Shown here piece by piece: positions 46,179 to 55,051 of a stretch of 64,000 nucleotides of DNA. The notes beneath the pieces are model-generated. The model was not told where the DNA came from and ran no database searches. It saw only the letters and a list, made by a program, of their open reading frames with translations. A program made the position numbers and the translations under genes. The stretch comes from Chroogloeocystis siderophila 5.2 s.c.1 (GTDB lineage Bacteria > Cyanobacteriota > Cyanobacteriia > Cyanobacteriales > Chroococcidiopsidaceae), in NCBI RefSeq assembly GCF_001904655.1, contig NZ_MRCC01000011.1, positions 124,001 to 188,000 of the forward strand, read 5' to 3'. Positions within the stretch are counted from its first letter, which is position 1, and each line of letters starts with the position of its first letter.

Positions 46179-47768
46179 ATGGCTATTGGCTACGTTGCCC
46201 TTGTCCTCCACGCTCATCTCCCGTTTGTTCGTCATCCCGAAAGCGATTACGTACTTGAAGAAGAGTGGCTTTATGAAGCCATCACAGAAACATACATTCC
46301 TCTATTGCAAGTCTTTGAAGGACTTAAGCAAGACGGGATCGACTTCAAAATTACGATGAGTATGACACCGCCGTTGGTGTCAATGCTGCAAGATCCGCTG
46401 TTGCAAGAACGCTACGATCAGCATTTAGCCAAGCTAGAGGAATTAGCAGAACTCGAAGTCGAACACAATAAGCACAACGGACACATTCGCTATCTTGCTG
46501 AACACTACGCCACAGAATTCAATAACGCCCGCAATCTCTGGGAACGGTACAAAGGCGATCTCGTCACCGCATTTAAGCAATTTCAAGACACCAATAACTT
46601 AGAAATTATTACCTGTGGTGCAACGCATGGCTATTTGCCGTTGATGAAGATGTATCCTCAAGCTGTGTGGGCGCAAATTCAAGTTGCTTGCGAACACTAC
46701 GAACAAACTTTTGGTTGTGCGCCTAGAGGCATATGGCTACCCGAATGTGCGTATTATGAAGGTTTAGAGCGAATGCTTGCGGATGCAGGCTTGCGTTACT
46801 TCTTGACAGATGGACACGGGATATTGTACGCGCGTCCGCGTCCTCGTTTTGGCAGTTACGCACCTATATTTACCGAAACGGGTGTTGCGGCGTTTGGACG
46901 CGATCACGAATCTTCGCAGCAAGTTTGGTCATCAGAAGTCGGTTATCCTGGTGCAGCAGAGTACCGCGAGTTTTATAAAGACTTGGGATGGGAGGCTGAT
47001 TACGAATATATCAAGCCCTACATCATGCCCAATGGACAGCGGAAAAACACGGGTATTAAATATCATAAAATTACTGGACGCGGTTTAGGACTATCTGATA
47101 AAGCACTTTACGATCCTTACTGGGCGCGGGAAAAAGCCGCAGAACACGCGGGTAATTTTGTGTATAACCGCGAACGCCAAGTCGAGCATTTGTATGAAAT
47201 AATGCAGCGATCGCCGATCATTGTTTCTCCCTATGATGCAGAATTATTCGGTCACTGGTGGTATGAAGGTCCGTGGTTTATCGATTACTTATTCCGTAAA
47301 TCGTGGTACGATCAAAAGACGTATCAGATGACGCATTTAGCAGATTACTTACGCGTCAACCCCACACAGCAAATCTGCAAGCCTTCGCAATCGAGTTGGG
47401 GTTATAAAGGATTCCACGAATATTGGTTAAATGAAACAAACGCCTGGATTTACCCGCATTTGCACAAAGCCACTGAACGCATGATCGAATTATCGCGGCG
47501 CGAACCCGCAGATGAATTAGAATGGCGGGCGCTAAACCAAGCTGCAAGAGAAGTCTTGTTAGCGCAATCCTCAGATTGGGCGTTTATTATGCGTACAGGA
47601 ACGATGGTACCTTATGCGGTGCGCCGAACGCGATCGCACTTGATGCGGTTCAATAAACTCTACGAAGATGTCAACATCGGTAAAATCGATAGCGGTTGGC
47701 TAGAAAAAGTTGAGTCGATGGATAATATTTTCCCCAAAATCAACTATCGCGTTTATCGTCCGCTTTAA
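46179..47768 (+). CDS. GH57 1,4-alpha-glucan branching enzyme
   Basis: A 529-residue glycoside hydrolase family 57 enzyme, most like the GH57 branching enzymes of Thermus and Thermococcus. It forms alpha-1,6 branches in glycogen. It begins GYVALVLHAHLPFVRHPE, the family opening with the His-Ala-His pattern. Catalytic nucleophile Glu189 is in GIWLPECAYYEGLERML and the acid Asp353 in VSPYDAELFGHWWYEGP, close in position to the characterised Thermus enzyme (Glu184, Asp353). The C-terminal part (SSWGYKGFHEYWLNETNAWI) fits the helical domain and the region that closes over the substrate. The full length argues for an active enzyme. The start is ATG at 46179. A terminator-like hairpin follows, and then the IS. 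Confidence 0.9.
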   Translation: MAIGYVALVLHAHLPFVRHPESDYVLEEEWLYEAITETYIPLLQVFEGLKQDGIDFKITMSMTPPLVSMLQDPLLQERYDQHLAKLEELAELEVEHNKHNGHIRYLAEHYATEFNNARNLWERYKGDLVTAFKQFQDTNNLEIITCGATHGYLPLMKMYPQAVWAQIQVACEHYEQTFGCAPRGIWLPECAYYEGLERMLADAGLRYFLTDGHGILYARPRPRFGSYAPIFTETGVAAFGRDHESSQQVWSSEVGYPGAAEYREFYKDLGWEADYEYIKPYIMPNGQRKNTGIKYHKITGRGLGLSDKALYDPYWAREKAAEHAGNFVYNRERQVEHLYEIMQRSPIIVSPYDAELFGHWWYEGPWFIDYLFRKSWYDQKTYQMTHLADYLRVNPTQQICKPSQSSWGYKGFHEYWLNETNAWIYPHLHKATERMIELSRREPADELEWRALNQAAREVLLAQSSDWAFIMRTGTMVPYAVRRTRSHLMRFNKLYEDVNIGKIDSGWLEKVESMDNIFPKINYRVYRPL

Positions 47769-47778
47769 AGTAAGAATT

Positions 47779-47801
47779 AGGGCTTGGTATTGCCAAGCCC
47801 T
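47779..47801. terminator. Hairpin between convergent genes
   Basis: A 9-bp perfect stem AGGGCTTGG/CCAAGCCCT with a 5-base loop, 10 bases after the branching-enzyme stop. No T tract now follows, because the IS begins at 47805. The duplicated target AGCCCTCGG overlaps the right arm, so the element inserted beside or within this terminator. Confidence 0.65.
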
Positions 47802-47832
47802 CGGGGGTGCGTGTCACCTTCTTGAGAGGAAA

Positions 47833-48895
47833 TTAGAGCAGGTTGTTGAGGTAAGCACAGCGGTGAGCTAACACGTTCGGCACATGCTCTGGTTTCCAAC
47901 GTGCCCCCGAAATCTGTAATCGACGGTCAATCTGTTTGACGGTTGACTCTATAGCACCAGAACCAATCGAGCAAATGTCTTCACTCTGGTAATAATCGTA
48001 GTTGACGATCCGGTGCCGATGCTTCTGCAAATACTGACAGAAGCACTGCGCTTGATGCAGTTGACAGTCGTTAAATAACGCCAGAGCGTTTCATCCACCT
48101 TACCCCGCCACAACAGCCGCCGAGCTTCTGCTAAGCGATTCAACGACCCCCCAATCTTCTCCAAGTTCTCGCTCAAATGAAACCAATCGAGAATCTCTTG
48201 TCGCTCCACGGCATCAGGCAGTTGAGCAAATAAATTCCAAATTCCATCGTGACCATCGCCCAGGCAGGTTAGACCAGCAGCAAGCGGTTGATGGTTGAGC
48301 CACTCAAGCAGCGCGGCATTGTCGTCGAACCAGGCGGCACGAACTCCCATGGCAGCCAGATGAATCGCTTTATACTGCTTCCACAAGGGTTTCTGCCCTG
48401 ACTCCACAATCAGTCGCACCGTTCCGCCATCAATGCTGGCTTCTGACACTGACTCGTCAACGCTGGGTGTTTCAAATGTTTGGCGTTGAACTAACCGCTG
48501 TTGCGTTTTGGCGCTAACGGCGATGCCGGTGAACAGTTCCACATCTTGAGCTGCGTGTTGATACGATACATTGGCACTCACCTGCAAACAGCATCGCTCC
48601 AGCATGGGACTCACCTGGCTACCCGTTTTCACTCCTAGTCGTTGGGCTTGTTCGCTGGTCACGCTTAAGCGTCCGAGAATACTCTTCAGCGTCCGTTGGT
48701 AGCCATCAGTTGTGCCAGTCGCTGCTGCAATAAAAAAACTCCCAGTTGCGGCAACACCGCTCGTTGCGTGTGGGTTCGGATAGCTTGCTCAATGCCTTCT
48801 AGCGTTTGCAGTTGTTCAGCGGGCGTGTTGCGATACAAAATGTTGGCAATTGTTTCAACACACTGTTGCCGTTGGGCGTCGTCTTCAGGAGTCAT
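47833..48895 (-). pseudogene. ISKra4-like transposase, frameshifted
   Basis: A DDE transposase in three frames. ORF A (48895-48686, ATG 48895) is read first. A T-TTT-TTA slippery heptamer at 48736-48730 allows a -1 shift into ORF B, giving AAATGTTDGYQRTLKSILGR and then EQAQRLGVKTGSQVS. ORF B holds ASIDGGTVRLIVES, LTCLGDGHDGIWNL and RQEILDWFHLSENL with the acidic residues. The C-terminal part with SIGSGAIESTVKQIDRRLQI and its catalytic Glu is in a third frame (ending 47833), reached only by another shift near 48083-48088, at ACGCTCTGGCG, where no slippery site exists. The first shift looks programmed; the second looks like an inactivating indel or sequence error. Without it the protein lacks its catalytic Glu. 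Confidence 0.85.
48730..48736 (-). other. Candidate -1 ribosomal frameshift site (U UUU UUA)
   Basis: In the frame of ORF A the minus strand reads GTT TTT TTA, that is, U UUU UUA aligned on codons in the zero frame as required for tandem -1 slippage. A -1 shift enters the frame of the transposase body without a stop. A downstream stimulatory structure was not worked out. Confidence 0.7.
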
Positions 48896-48899
48896 GGTC

Positions 48900-50684
48900 T
48901 TAGTAGATAGTTCTAGGTCTTCTCCAGCCTAATTTTTCTCCCAAGAAGGTGACACGCACCCAGCCCTCGGTAATACAACAAGCCTGTAACACTACAAAAT
49001 TACCTGTTTGAAAAACTGCACAGCGCTTGATTTCATTGGCTAAAGCAGGAATTTTTCCTTGTTGTAAGAAACTAATCGCTTGATTCGCTGCATCGTACTG
49101 TCTAATCCAGCGACTGCGAGTTATGTATGTCGGCTGCCATGCGGAAGATTCAAGTAACCAGTAATCGATATTATATTTTTGAATAAAACTCTGCACTTGT
49201 TGTAAATCAGGGCTATATTGCGCCGCGATTAAATCGTTAGTTCTTTGTCGAATTTGGGCATAATAGCCTTTGTGATAGGGAACAGGAAATCCTGCACCAC
49301 CTACTAAAATCGAACGTTGCGAAAACGAAGGAAGGTTAGTAGTTTCCTCGGTTAAAGAAGCAATGAGAATGTCTTTTGGTTGTTGCGCAAAAAATTCATA
49401 TAAAGCTGGGAGTTGACCGATAACGTAGTCGGTTTTAGGAAACTTTTCTAGAAACGTTGGTGAGATGACAACGCTAGTAACTAATAAAGTTGCACCACCT
49501 AAAGCTAACCATTGATATTGTTGTGAATTTCGCTTGGTATATGCAGCCCAATCAAATAAAGCATCTAATACTATGGCGATCGCAATTCCACCCGCGATCG
49601 CGGTAACAATTCTCAAACTATGCTCAGTGTATCTTGTCGGCAGATGTAAGCGAAATAATAACGCATGAGCAGCAAAAAACATCACTAACGATGCTATAGT
49701 AACTTGTACCAAAAGCCAACCTTGAGAAGTTAGCTGTTTTACCAACGGAAATACTCTAGGAAAAAGCAGCATCGGGAACAACAGTAGCGTTGCTACTATG
49801 GGTAAGACAGTTCCATATTTGGGCATCATGCCGCTACGCTGTCCAGTAAACCAGAAGTGTTGCGGAATATCAACAAAAAACTGACTCAAGCCCATTGGTC
49901 TAAATTCTGGTAAGGTTCTCGCTTCAGCGGCTGTAATTACTGAACCATATTCTGAAGACTTTAACGCATAAACGGATAAAACCAGAAAAGCTACACCTAA
50001 AGCGATCGCACAAAATAAATAGTCACGCCGATTCTGTGTAAATGCAATTCCACGACGTTGCCAACGAACCAATTGCAAAACTAAAATACCTGCACAAATA
50101 AAAACACCTTGAGGATAAAACAAGCCTAGAAGTGCGATCGCAATACAGACAAGTAATAAGTTGCGACGCAATAAATAGAATAAGAAAGCGCTAAATAGAG
50201 GGTAGAAAAAAGCAACTGCTGTGCCAGAAACTAAATCGTCACGTAGCCATAAATACTGATTTAATAACAAAGTTGCAAAAAATCCTGCTAAAGGCACAGC
50301 AAACATTTGTAGGCAAGTACCAAAGCAAAATCCTGTTGTAATAACGCCTAATACTGTTGGTATAAATTTATTGAGCAACATAGGATCGATGCCCATTGTT
50401 GCGAAAAAACGATATAAGTTTGTATAACCTAACGGCGCGACTGATTGAAAGTAATCTGCTAACAAATCATTAGGAAATAACTCAGAATCTAAAAAACGCC
50501 GCATCCAAAATACGTGCTGACGAGCATCATCTTGGACAATATAATTGCTACTAAAACCTATTTTTAGACCTAATAGGCTATAAAGTATCGCAAAAGTCAA
50601 ACTAAGACTGAGCCAAAATAATACCCTGCGATTGAATTTAATTTTCGGAGTAGTAACAAACTTTTTTCGACGTAAAGTTACCAT
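48900..50684 (-). CDS. GT-C-like polytopic membrane protein (copy B) with IS-derived C-terminus
   Basis: A 594-residue paralogue of the protein at 31896: NYIVQDDARQHVFWMRRFLD, SELFPNDLLADYFQSVAPLG, ALLGLFYPQGVFICAGILVL, and RLHLPTRYTEHSLRIV are shared. It has roughly a dozen membrane helices and a soluble C-terminal region ending in SFIQKYNIDYWLLESS. It is presumably a GT-C glycosyltransferase, as judged by the acidic pair in the first outer loop. The natural tail is cut by the IS: the codon TGG spans the junction at 48961/48962, and the last 20 residues (WVRVTFLGEKLGWRRPRTIY) come from the IS. The native frame would have run about 18 residues further into the neighbour's 3' end. The core is untouched, so activity may persist. 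The start is ATG at 50684. Confidence 0.75.
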   Translation of the reverse strand: MVTLRRKKFVTTPKIKFNRRVLFWLSLSLTFAILYSLLGLKIGFSSNYIVQDDARQHVFWMRRFLDSELFPNDLLADYFQSVAPLGYTNLYRFFATMGIDPMLLNKFIPTVLGVITTGFCFGTCLQMFAVPLAGFFATLLLNQYLWLRDDLVSGTAVAFFYPLFSAFLFYLLRRNLLLVCIAIALLGLFYPQGVFICAGILVLQLVRWQRRGIAFTQNRRDYLFCAIALGVAFLVLSVYALKSSEYGSVITAAEARTLPEFRPMGLSQFFVDIPQHFWFTGQRSGMMPKYGTVLPIVATLLLFPMLLFPRVFPLVKQLTSQGWLLVQVTIASLVMFFAAHALLFRLHLPTRYTEHSLRIVTAIAGGIAIAIVLDALFDWAAYTKRNSQQYQWLALGGATLLVTSVVISPTFLEKFPKTDYVIGQLPALYEFFAQQPKDILIASLTEETTNLPSFSQRSILVGGAGFPVPYHKGYYAQIRQRTNDLIAAQYSPDLQQVQSFIQKYNIDYWLLESSAWQPTYITRSRWIRQYDAANQAISFLQQGKIPALANEIKRCAVFQTGNFVVLQACCITEGWVRVTFLGEKLGWRRPRTIY

Positions 50685-50874
50685 AATAAAAAATATTTCG
50701 ATTGATTAGCTATAAATACTAATTAAGAGTATCCAAATTCGATATCTTCAAAAAAATAAAGCGTGCGATCGCCCTAGTCAAAGTTTGAGTATTCATTGCT
50801 CTTATCTCAAATAACCACTATCCCAAACTATTAAAATACCGACGAATATTGAAAGAAATATGATTTAATTAAAA

Positions 50875-52413
50875 CTAAGTAAGATTGTATAAATAAACAT
50901 AAGAGCCTTTTGTCTCAAATGCATCAATTTGACGACCAAAGGTATCAAGGTATGTCGTTACTCTTTCTTTTTCCTGCGCCCAACTACGCACATGAGAAAA
51001 TACAATCCAAACTCTTTGCTTCCCACGCAACTTATCCAAATCGCTAGTGTATCTTTGCCATTCCTTGTCTGAAATACCCTGTCCATCTTGTTTATCTAGA
51101 TCATCTATACCTAAGATATAATCTTCCGCTTGATAACCAAATTTATTAGCATAATATTTAAATTGAAACTCAGCACGTTGATACACATAGATTATATCGT
51201 TTAGTTGTTGATGTTCTTTAATGTAAGCTATTATCGGTCTTATTTCTTGCTTTTCATATGGTTTAATCATTAAATATGTAGCAGTTCCTAGTGGGGGAAC
51301 AAGTAGTAATATTAAAATTAAAGTACGTATTTTTATTTGATTTTTTTTTGTGTATTTAATCAATGCTACACCTTCGCTAATCAAAAGAATAAAAAAAGGT
51401 GTTAGAAATAATACTAGTCTGCCATCAAAAGGATAAATTTTTAAGTAAGCAGCAAAAAAAGTGATAATGACAGGAGATACGAGTATTAGTAAGAGCTTTG
51501 AATTTGTTTTAATTAAAGACACACAACCTAGAAAAAATGTAAAAACAGTAACTCCTAAAAATACATCTGGAAAGCCTAGGGGTTTATGAAAAAATTCCCA
51601 AAAAGTCGTCAAAAACCACGAAAAATCACCAATAGAATTTGGAAAAGTACCGCGACTCTCCCAGGAATTAAATAAATCTGTTTGATTAGCAAGATCTTGG
51701 AGTGTAACAGTATAGAGAATACAAAAACTTATCGCCCAAACTAAATAAATTATTAAAAGTTTTAGAATTGTAGTCACTCGTTGACCTATTAAAGCCAATA
51801 CTAGTTGGCTCAGTGCGATCCCAGCTAAAACAAACACAATTGGATGCGAAAACCAAATTAATGTTGCTCCCAAAACACTGTAAGTTATGACTTGTGTAGG
51901 ATTTAGCCTAACTCGTGACAAATCAATAAAAAGCAAACTGGAAAGTATTGCGATCGCCACATCACTAGAGTACTGTTTAACTTCAGTAGCATAGTAAACT
52001 ATAATATGTAGGCTAGAGAAAAGCGCTAACGCTATCCATACGGTAGAGGGTTGTAAACAACGCTGTGCTAAGCGATAAAAGAGAAATAGTGAGATAATGG
52101 CTGACAAGAAAGGAAACAATCTTAAGGAATACTCGCTATCACCAAACAACTGTGTTGCTAATTTTTCTATGAATAGAAAGCCAATAGGCGCACCTTGATC
52201 GTAATCTAACGGTTCGAGTAACTCAACGTAGGAACGATTAAGGATATTGAGCGCAAGTGCTGCTTCATCATTCCATAGCGAACGATTATATAAGTATTGC
52301 ACTGAGCGTACTAAGATACCAAAACTAATAATAGTCCAAGGTAATCTTTGCGGTGAAAATAATACTTTGTTGAGTGTTTTACTCAATTGATGATGCGTGT
52401 GTGATAGATGCAT
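50875..52413 (-). CDS. GT39-like membrane glycosyltransferase (copy B)
   Basis: A 512-residue GT-C glycosyltransferase. The first outer loop has LWNDEAALALNILNRSYVEL and LDYDQGAPIGFLFIEKLATQ, with the acidic DE pair and the GAPIGF segment typical of the PMT/ArnT-like group. YYATEVKQYSSDVAIAILSS matches the third-loop motif. About twelve hydrophobic segments follow, then a small C-terminal soluble domain (YQRAEFQFKYYANKFGYQAE). It likely transfers a sugar from polyprenyl phosphate onto a periplasmic acceptor. It starts 11 bases after the flippase-like gene and is followed 190 bases later by the QDDARQH protein. Confidence 0.82.
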   Translation of the reverse strand: MHLSHTHHQLSKTLNKVLFSPQRLPWTIISFGILVRSVQYLYNRSLWNDEAALALNILNRSYVELLEPLDYDQGAPIGFLFIEKLATQLFGDSEYSLRLFPFLSAIISLFLFYRLAQRCLQPSTVWIALALFSSLHIIVYYATEVKQYSSDVAIAILSSLLFIDLSRVRLNPTQVITYSVLGATLIWFSHPIVFVLAGIALSQLVLALIGQRVTTILKLLIIYLVWAISFCILYTVTLQDLANQTDLFNSWESRGTFPNSIGDFSWFLTTFWEFFHKPLGFPDVFLGVTVFTFFLGCVSLIKTNSKLLLILVSPVIITFFAAYLKIYPFDGRLVLFLTPFFILLISEGVALIKYTKKNQIKIRTLILILLLVPPLGTATYLMIKPYEKQEIRPIIAYIKEHQQLNDIIYVYQRAEFQFKYYANKFGYQAEDYILGIDDLDKQDGQGISDKEWQRYTSDLDKLRGKQRVWIVFSHVRSWAQEKERVTTYLDTFGRQIDAFETKGSYVYLYNLT

Positions 52414-52424
52414 AGGATAATAGC

Positions 52425-53390
52425 TTAGAAACGGAGAGATTTTTTATTTGCTTGTATAGTTTGAATTGTTGACAGATACTGTCCTAAAAAAGGTAAACCA
52501 GCGATCGCAGGGACGAAATAGCGCGAAGTGCAGAGTAACCCTAAAGCCGCTGCTGTAGGTGCATTAAAATAAGGTTGATAAAACATGATAAGTGCTGCAT
52601 CGCGAGTACCAATACCCGCAAAAGTCAATGGTAATAGCCCCGCTAAAATTGCTAAAGGAGATAACGCTAGGCTAGCAAGAAAAGGTGTCCAAGCATTCAG
52701 CGCAAGAATAAAAAACCAAATTTGCAACAAATGAAGAAACCAAATAAAGATTGAAGTTACAGCTATCTGTAATAGATGAACTTTATCATGCCAAAAATAA
52801 TTATGCATTTGTCCCCAAGAACTACGGAATTTTTCTAGCTTTGGGTGAGTTCTTTTAGGGAGAATAACTCTAATAATATCAAAAAATAACTCCGCAAATT
52901 GGCGCGAAGCGAGTAGTAATACTCCTGTGACTAAGCCGAGAGTAACACTCGCATTCATTATCCAAAAGAGCCAATCGTTTTGCGAATAAAAGATTAAACC
53001 AAATACACACCACAGTAGTAATGAAAGTAAATCGCAAGTTTTTTCAAATATGACTAAAGATAGCGATAAAGAGCCGCTCAAATGCCCTCGCTCTTTCATA
53101 AAATAAGCTTTAGCAATATCTCCCATTTTGGATGGGAGAATCATATTCAAGACACTTGCGGCTAAAATTAAACGATTTGCCTCAAAAAAACCTAAACGCT
53201 TGCCTATAGGTATAAGTTGTTGTAATCTCCATGCTGTTAACATTGTTAAAGGAATAACCATCCCTAAACTAATTAACATCCACGAAAGATTACTATTTTG
53301 AAAAACTTGAATTAATCGAGGAAAGTCTATTTTCCAATAAATAATTCCTAAAATAGTAAAACTGACAATAATAGAAAGCAGTCTTTTCAT
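52425..53390 (-). CDS. LPG-synthase-TM/flippase-like membrane protein (UPF0104 type)
   Basis: A 321-residue protein with about eight membrane helices and no soluble domain, matching the 'lysylphosphatidylglycerol synthase TM region' family. Signatures: ANRLILAASVLNMILPSKMG, AYFMKERGHLSGSLSLSLVI (E-R-x8 pattern) and LLPLTFAGIGTRDAALIMFY, with the G-I-G-x-R motif. Such proteins are found next to glycosyltransferases using polyprenyl phosphates and are suspected to move lipid-linked sugars. In this cluster, between a DPM1-like GT2 and two GT-C proteins, flipping the polyprenyl-phosphate sugar is the natural guess. The start is ATG at 53390. Confidence 0.82.
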   Translation of the reverse strand: MKRLLSIIVSFTILGIIYWKIDFPRLIQVFQNSNLSWMLISLGMVIPLTMLTAWRLQQLIPIGKRLGFFEANRLILAASVLNMILPSKMGDIAKAYFMKERGHLSGSLSLSLVIFEKTCDLLSLLLWCVFGLIFYSQNDWLFWIMNASVTLGLVTGVLLLASRQFAELFFDIIRVILPKRTHPKLEKFRSSWGQMHNYFWHDKVHLLQIAVTSIFIWFLHLLQIWFFILALNAWTPFLASLALSPLAILAGLLPLTFAGIGTRDAALIMFYQPYFNAPTAAALGLLCTSRYFVPAIAGLPFLGQYLSTIQTIQANKKSLRF

Positions 53391-53444
53391 GTAATTAAAT
53401 CAAAGTAAGTTTATTATCTTTTTCAGCCTATAGTCTGCTCAATT

Positions 53445-55040
53445 TTAGAAACAACGCTCTATCTTTAGTGGTTCACCAAGAGCTAGTTTTCTTACTTCTT
53501 GTGTAAGATTAAACCATGATTGCATTTGATTGTGCTGAAATGTACGACTCATCACAACATATATAGAAGTTTGATCGCCGCCAATACCTGCATAAATGAC
53601 ATTATGCCAAGAGCGGGTATAAACTTCGTCAGTAATACACCATTGCCCACTATGCCAGCAAAGTTTTCGTCTAAAGTAATAGGGAGCGTTTTGTTTACCT
53701 GTAATTAATAATTTTTGCAGAATTTTACGAATTAAATTTGGAAAGAAACGTCCGAAAGTAAGCATTACAGCGCGTAAAATAAGCAAGTTTAATGGCGTCA
53801 TTTGTTTTTGCTTTGCCCATCCCATTGTCCCAGCAATCGTAATTTCATCATCACCAATCGTCATTTCATACGCATCAACTAAATGTGCTACACAATTTTT
53901 CAGTTTATTTTTGATTTCAACTTGTAAGGAGATTTGAGTATCAGAAATAATTAATTGATTGTTGCGAAATAGTTTGAAAACGCCACCTTTATTTAAGGCT
54001 AAATACAATACTGTATTTTCGCGTCGCTCAATCAAAATCTTTGCTTCTTTTAACCATAAACGCCCTTGAGGAGGTGTGGTGAGTGTAGGACGCTGTGGCA
54101 CAAAATCACGCCATGCTAGTAAATAATTCCAAGTATGATGTCCAATAATATGATCGTCAGCATAGCAAGGTGCTAATCCTTTAGCGAGTCCCTCAAGGAA
54201 GCGATCGCTAATTTGTAATGCTTCTGGCATCCAGCGCCCAATTAACTCAAATCCGTGCGGAAAGAAGTTATAAGTGTTACGACTGGCGTACTCACCACCA
54301 TAGGAACCATCAGGATGCACAAAATGGGCTGCTAGCTTGACGGCTTTGATCAGTGCTTCTTTTAGCTTGGCATCGGGTTGGAGTTGATAAATTCTGGCTA
54401 AGCAGGAAATTGTCATTGTGTTGTAGCCAGGATCGCAGCCTTCGTATTCCTGAAACCACCCTTCAGAACTTTGCCAAGATAAAACGAGTTCTAGACGTTG
54501 CGCGATCGCCCTTTGCCATCGGGATGTTTGCAATAAATGAGAAAGTAGTAATAGACATAATGTAATTAAGGCTTGATGGTTGCTGAGTCGCCCGCTTTCT
54601 TGGTGGCTGGCTAACCAATCTGCCCGTTGGGAGAAAAACTGTAGAATTGCTGAATTATTTAGCCTGAACAGCACATAACTATCAATACACGCAAGTAACG
54701 AAAAAGCCGCTGCCCCACTCGCGCGTTCGTAAGGAAAGTAATCATCACACGAACCATCTTTGTGCGCGCTTCTCGCAGCATAAATAATACCTGCTTCTAC
54801 CCAATCGCGCAGCACTGGTTGACGGTAAAAAGGGTTGTCAGGTAGATCAGTATCGTAAGCAAGCGCGAGTGGTAAAACAAATTCCTGTGCCATCCCGCTA
54901 GGAAAATCAATAATTTTATAATGCCAAAAGTTACGATCAAAGCAGCCATAGGTAGGGCTATGCGGATTGCGATCTAGTAGTGTCAAAATTTTAGGAATGT
55001 TTGCTAAAGCACTACGGGCAAATAAATTGCGGTGAGACAT
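53445..55040 (-). CDS. Alpha/alpha-toroid-like hypothetical of glycan context
   Basis: A 531-residue protein of unknown function. Residues ~1-320 have a repeating pair-of-helices pattern with Trp/Tyr-rich loops (GMAQEFVLPLALAYDTDLPD, GSCDDYFPYERASGAAAFSL, FQEYEGCDPGYNTMTISCLA, HPDGSYGGEYASRNTYNFFP) as in alpha/alpha-toroid polysaccharide lyases and heparinases. Residues ~340-530 look beta-rich (TVLYLALNKGGVFKLFRNNQ), as in their C-terminal sandwich. There is no signal peptide, so it may work in the cytoplasm or be exported differently. The conserved Asp, Tyr and His cluster in the loops could be an active site; this is inference. It sits 11 bases after the GT2 gene and is presumably co-transcribed. 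Confidence 0.6.
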   Translation of the reverse strand: MSHRNLFARSALANIPKILTLLDRNPHSPTYGCFDRNFWHYKIIDFPSGMAQEFVLPLALAYDTDLPDNPFYRQPVLRDWVEAGIIYAARSAHKDGSCDDYFPYERASGAAAFSLLACIDSYVLFRLNNSAILQFFSQRADWLASHQESGRLSNHQALITLCLLLLSHLLQTSRWQRAIAQRLELVLSWQSSEGWFQEYEGCDPGYNTMTISCLARIYQLQPDAKLKEALIKAVKLAAHFVHPDGSYGGEYASRNTYNFFPHGFELIGRWMPEALQISDRFLEGLAKGLAPCYADDHIIGHHTWNYLLAWRDFVPQRPTLTTPPQGRLWLKEAKILIERRENTVLYLALNKGGVFKLFRNNQLIISDTQISLQVEIKNKLKNCVAHLVDAYEMTIGDDEITIAGTMGWAKQKQMTPLNLLILRAVMLTFGRFFPNLIRKILQKLLITGKQNAPYYFRRKLCWHSGQWCITDEVYTRSWHNVIYAGIGGDQTSIYVVMSRTFQHNQMQSWFNLTQEVRKLALGEPLKIERCF

Positions 55041-55051
55041 AAACTTAGATT

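Larger units (their letters stand above)
47805..48961. mobile_element. ISKra4-family-like insertion sequence
   Basis: The 1157-bp element is bounded by inverted repeats that begin GGGTGCGTGTCACC and run about 28 bases with two mismatches. Its left end is at 47805-47832 and its right end at 48934-48961. A perfect 9-bp target duplication, AGCCCTCGG, lies outside at 47796-47804 and 48962-48970. It carries a transposase gene in three minus-strand frames. The perfect duplication and well-matched ends imply recent arrival. The transposase motifs and the GGG ends with a 9-bp duplication fit ISKra4-type elements; the exact subgroup is from memory. Confidence 0.88.
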
